From NCBI GenBank assembly GCA_905182995.1, contig CAJJDP010000066.1:310001-374000 (forward strand): a stretch of DNA of 64,000 bases, read 5' to 3'. The stretch comes from Paramecium octaurelia. Its lineage: Eukaryota; Ciliophora; Oligohymenophorea; Peniculida; Parameciidae. Within the stretch, counting starts at the first letter, position 1. Every line of letters begins with the position of its first letter. A model generated the notes under the pieces. It had not been told where the DNA came from. It saw nothing but the letters and a program-made list of their open reading frames with translations, and ran no database searches. Below, piece by piece: positions 62,324 through 64,000 of this stretch. Position numbers and translations under genes: made by a program.

Positions 62324-63926
62324 ATGAATAATTCTCAAAAAAGCAAATCTGTTCGATCTGGTTCTGCAAGGGTGAGATCAGCTATTGAAAGAGCTGGTTT
62401 GCTCCAACAAAGAGAACAATTACGTGAGATGCTTATAAGCAAATTTAGCAAAGATTATGCTCAGGGAAATAAAAACAAAGAACTTCTAATATAATAAATA
62501 GTTAATGAATACTTTACAAATGAGCAAGTAATCAACATCTATTAAGTTAGGTTACAGAAAGCTCTCTAAAACAATTGAAAGCAAGAGTAATTGAAGCTGT
62601 TCAAAAATAGAAGGCTCAGAGTCAGACATAGCATGTATCCTAGAATAATAATAATTCTCATTTTGACAATAAAAGTGAGTAGAAATCATAAATTCCTCGA
62701 CCTCAGTCAGTCAGAAATTCAGCTAAATCGGAAGTTGATCAAGATTAGTATTCTGTAACTTCTTCTCAATTTGAAAAACAACCGAAATCTGTATATGTAG
62801 TAGACGAGGAGGATGAATGGGCTGCATTAGTTAAATTTGATACAGAACTATATACTAAAGAGTAGCAACTTGAGTAATAGAGATAGGCTGAGTTTAAGAA
62901 GAAGATGAAGACAGAATTAGATAGACAGTTGACAGAGAAGAAGAGGAGGTTGGAAATGGAGAAGAAACAAGAAGAAGCTTATGTCAAATTAAGAGATTAT
63001 CAGATGAATGTTTATGATTAAAGAGAAGAGCAAAAGAAGAGAGAGATTGCATAGAAATAATAAATAGAGAAAGAATAAAGAGATAGGTAAGTTAGAGAAG
63101 AAGAAAAAAGGAAGTATTTGGAGAAAAAGAAATAGTCAGAATTAGATGCCATTTTAGTTTAAAGAATTCAGGAAGAATTAAAGTAGGAATAAAGAGAAAC
63201 ATTATAAAAGAAAGAAATGGAAAAAAGAAAGTTCATTGAAATGATGGAAGAAAATGAAAAAAACAGATGCAAATAAATCTAAGATGAATAAACTGATAAA
63301 CAATTGGAAGTTGACATGCAAAGGAAGTATATCTAATTACAATAAAAGTTGGAAGAGGAGCGAGAAATGGAGAAAAAAGAAAGAGAAGACAAAATCAAAA
63401 AGATAATGAGTGATTTTTCATAGACTGTCGTAAAGAATCAGAAAGATTAAATAAAGTATGAAAATGCATAAACAATAGGGCTGAAGACGATAAAATGATG
63501 AAAGCTATATTAATGCAAAACGAGATTGAATAATAAGATGAAGAGATGAAGAAGAGACAAATCAAATCATAATAGTTGGAGATGAGAAAATACTTAATAA
63601 AGTAGATGGAGGATAAGAAGTAACCATATCATTATGACTTTAGATAGAAGCTGAAAGAAGAAGAAGAATTAAATAAGAAACAAGCCTAAGTTTGGCAACA
63701 GGACCTATAGACATTCCAAAAACATGAAAAATCTAAATATGATTACATAAAGGATGTGAATGTGAAGCATCAGGAGATCTTGAAGTAACAAATGGATGAG
63801 AAGAAGTCATAGCAAAGGCCAAGGAACAAAATGAACAACGAAGAATTAATGCATAATAAACCTTTACTGAAGGAATTGGCTGACAAACAAGATTCTATTA
63901 AGGTGAGGAAAATTAATATAGGATGA
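62324..63926 (+). CDS. Long coiled-coil protein, trichohyalin/TPH-like (518 aa)
   Basis: Two 23-nt introns give 519 codons. After a Ser/Arg-rich N-terminus and an acidic patch (VDEEDEWAALVKFD) comes a nearly unbroken Glu/Lys/Arg/Gln coiled coil (KKMKTELDRQLTEKKRRLEMEKK, EELNKKQAQVWQQDLQTFQ). This composition is that of the trichoplein/MNS1/CFAP45 group of ciliary microtubule-inner proteins, but general coiled coils look alike, so family membership is tentative. The gene ends 74 bp before the window edge and is complete. Confidence 0.75.
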
Positions 63927-64000
63927 GAATATTATTGATATAGATTATATATTAAGTATTTAAATGTGATTACAAATCTATAAATTAAATTATCAATAAA

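Overview
The window is macronuclear DNA of a ciliate, most likely Paramecium. Every well-supported gene reads TAA and TAG as glutamine and ends only at TGA. The DNA is very AT-rich, genes are packed 20-500 bp apart, and they are interrupted by tiny GTA...TAG introns (mostly 20-32 nt) that carry TGA or shift the frame. A trichocyst matrix protein and a giant cysteine-rich surface antigen point to Paramecium specifically. I joined exons by hand using the ciliate code; a total exon length divisible by three was my check on each model.

Layout. 1-6 kb: coiled-coil gene running off the left edge, a small basic protein, mitochondrial complex I subunit NDUFS4, and a P5-type ATPase. 6-13.5 kb: an ISWI chromatin remodeller between two paralogous ciliate-type membrane proteins pointing outward. 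13.6-24 kb: vesicle-fusion ATPase NSF, a CaMK-like kinase, an LRR protein, ribosomal protein eL24, two or three unknown basic proteins, and a PP2C phosphatase. 24-37 kb: EB1/CH-like protein, a basic nuclear-looking protein, a decayed K+-channel relic, a Gln-rich coiled-coil protein with a 15-bp tandem repeat, a glycerate-kinase-like enzyme, a PH-like protein, a stand-alone tRNA-ligase-type kinase, and two RING proteins (one multi-spanning). 37-51 kb: a possibly lipidated protein, a tubulin-tyrosine-ligase-like enzyme, a receptor-PIP-kinase fusion, MsrA, a second PP2C, a trichocyst matrix protein, a mitochondrial pyruvate carrier, and a Ser/Thr kinase with a non-standard N-lobe. 51-58 kb: one 2,189-codon surface antigen. 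58-64 kb: two small unknown genes, a cAMP-receptor-like GPCR, a Rab GTPase, a RING-H2 membrane protein and a long coiled-coil protein.

There are no operons; neighbours are functionally unrelated. Themes that recur are signalling (kinases, PP2Cs, GPCR, GPCR-PIPK), membrane traffic and exocytosis (NSF, Rab, trichocyst protein), cilia and microtubules (TTLL, EB1-like, coiled coils) and ubiquitin ligases. Several inter-gene stretches hold open frames punctured by TGA, which I read as gene relics, expected in a lineage with whole-genome duplications. Four otherwise good genes need a one-base change in or near an A/T run, which looks like sequence error rather than biology.
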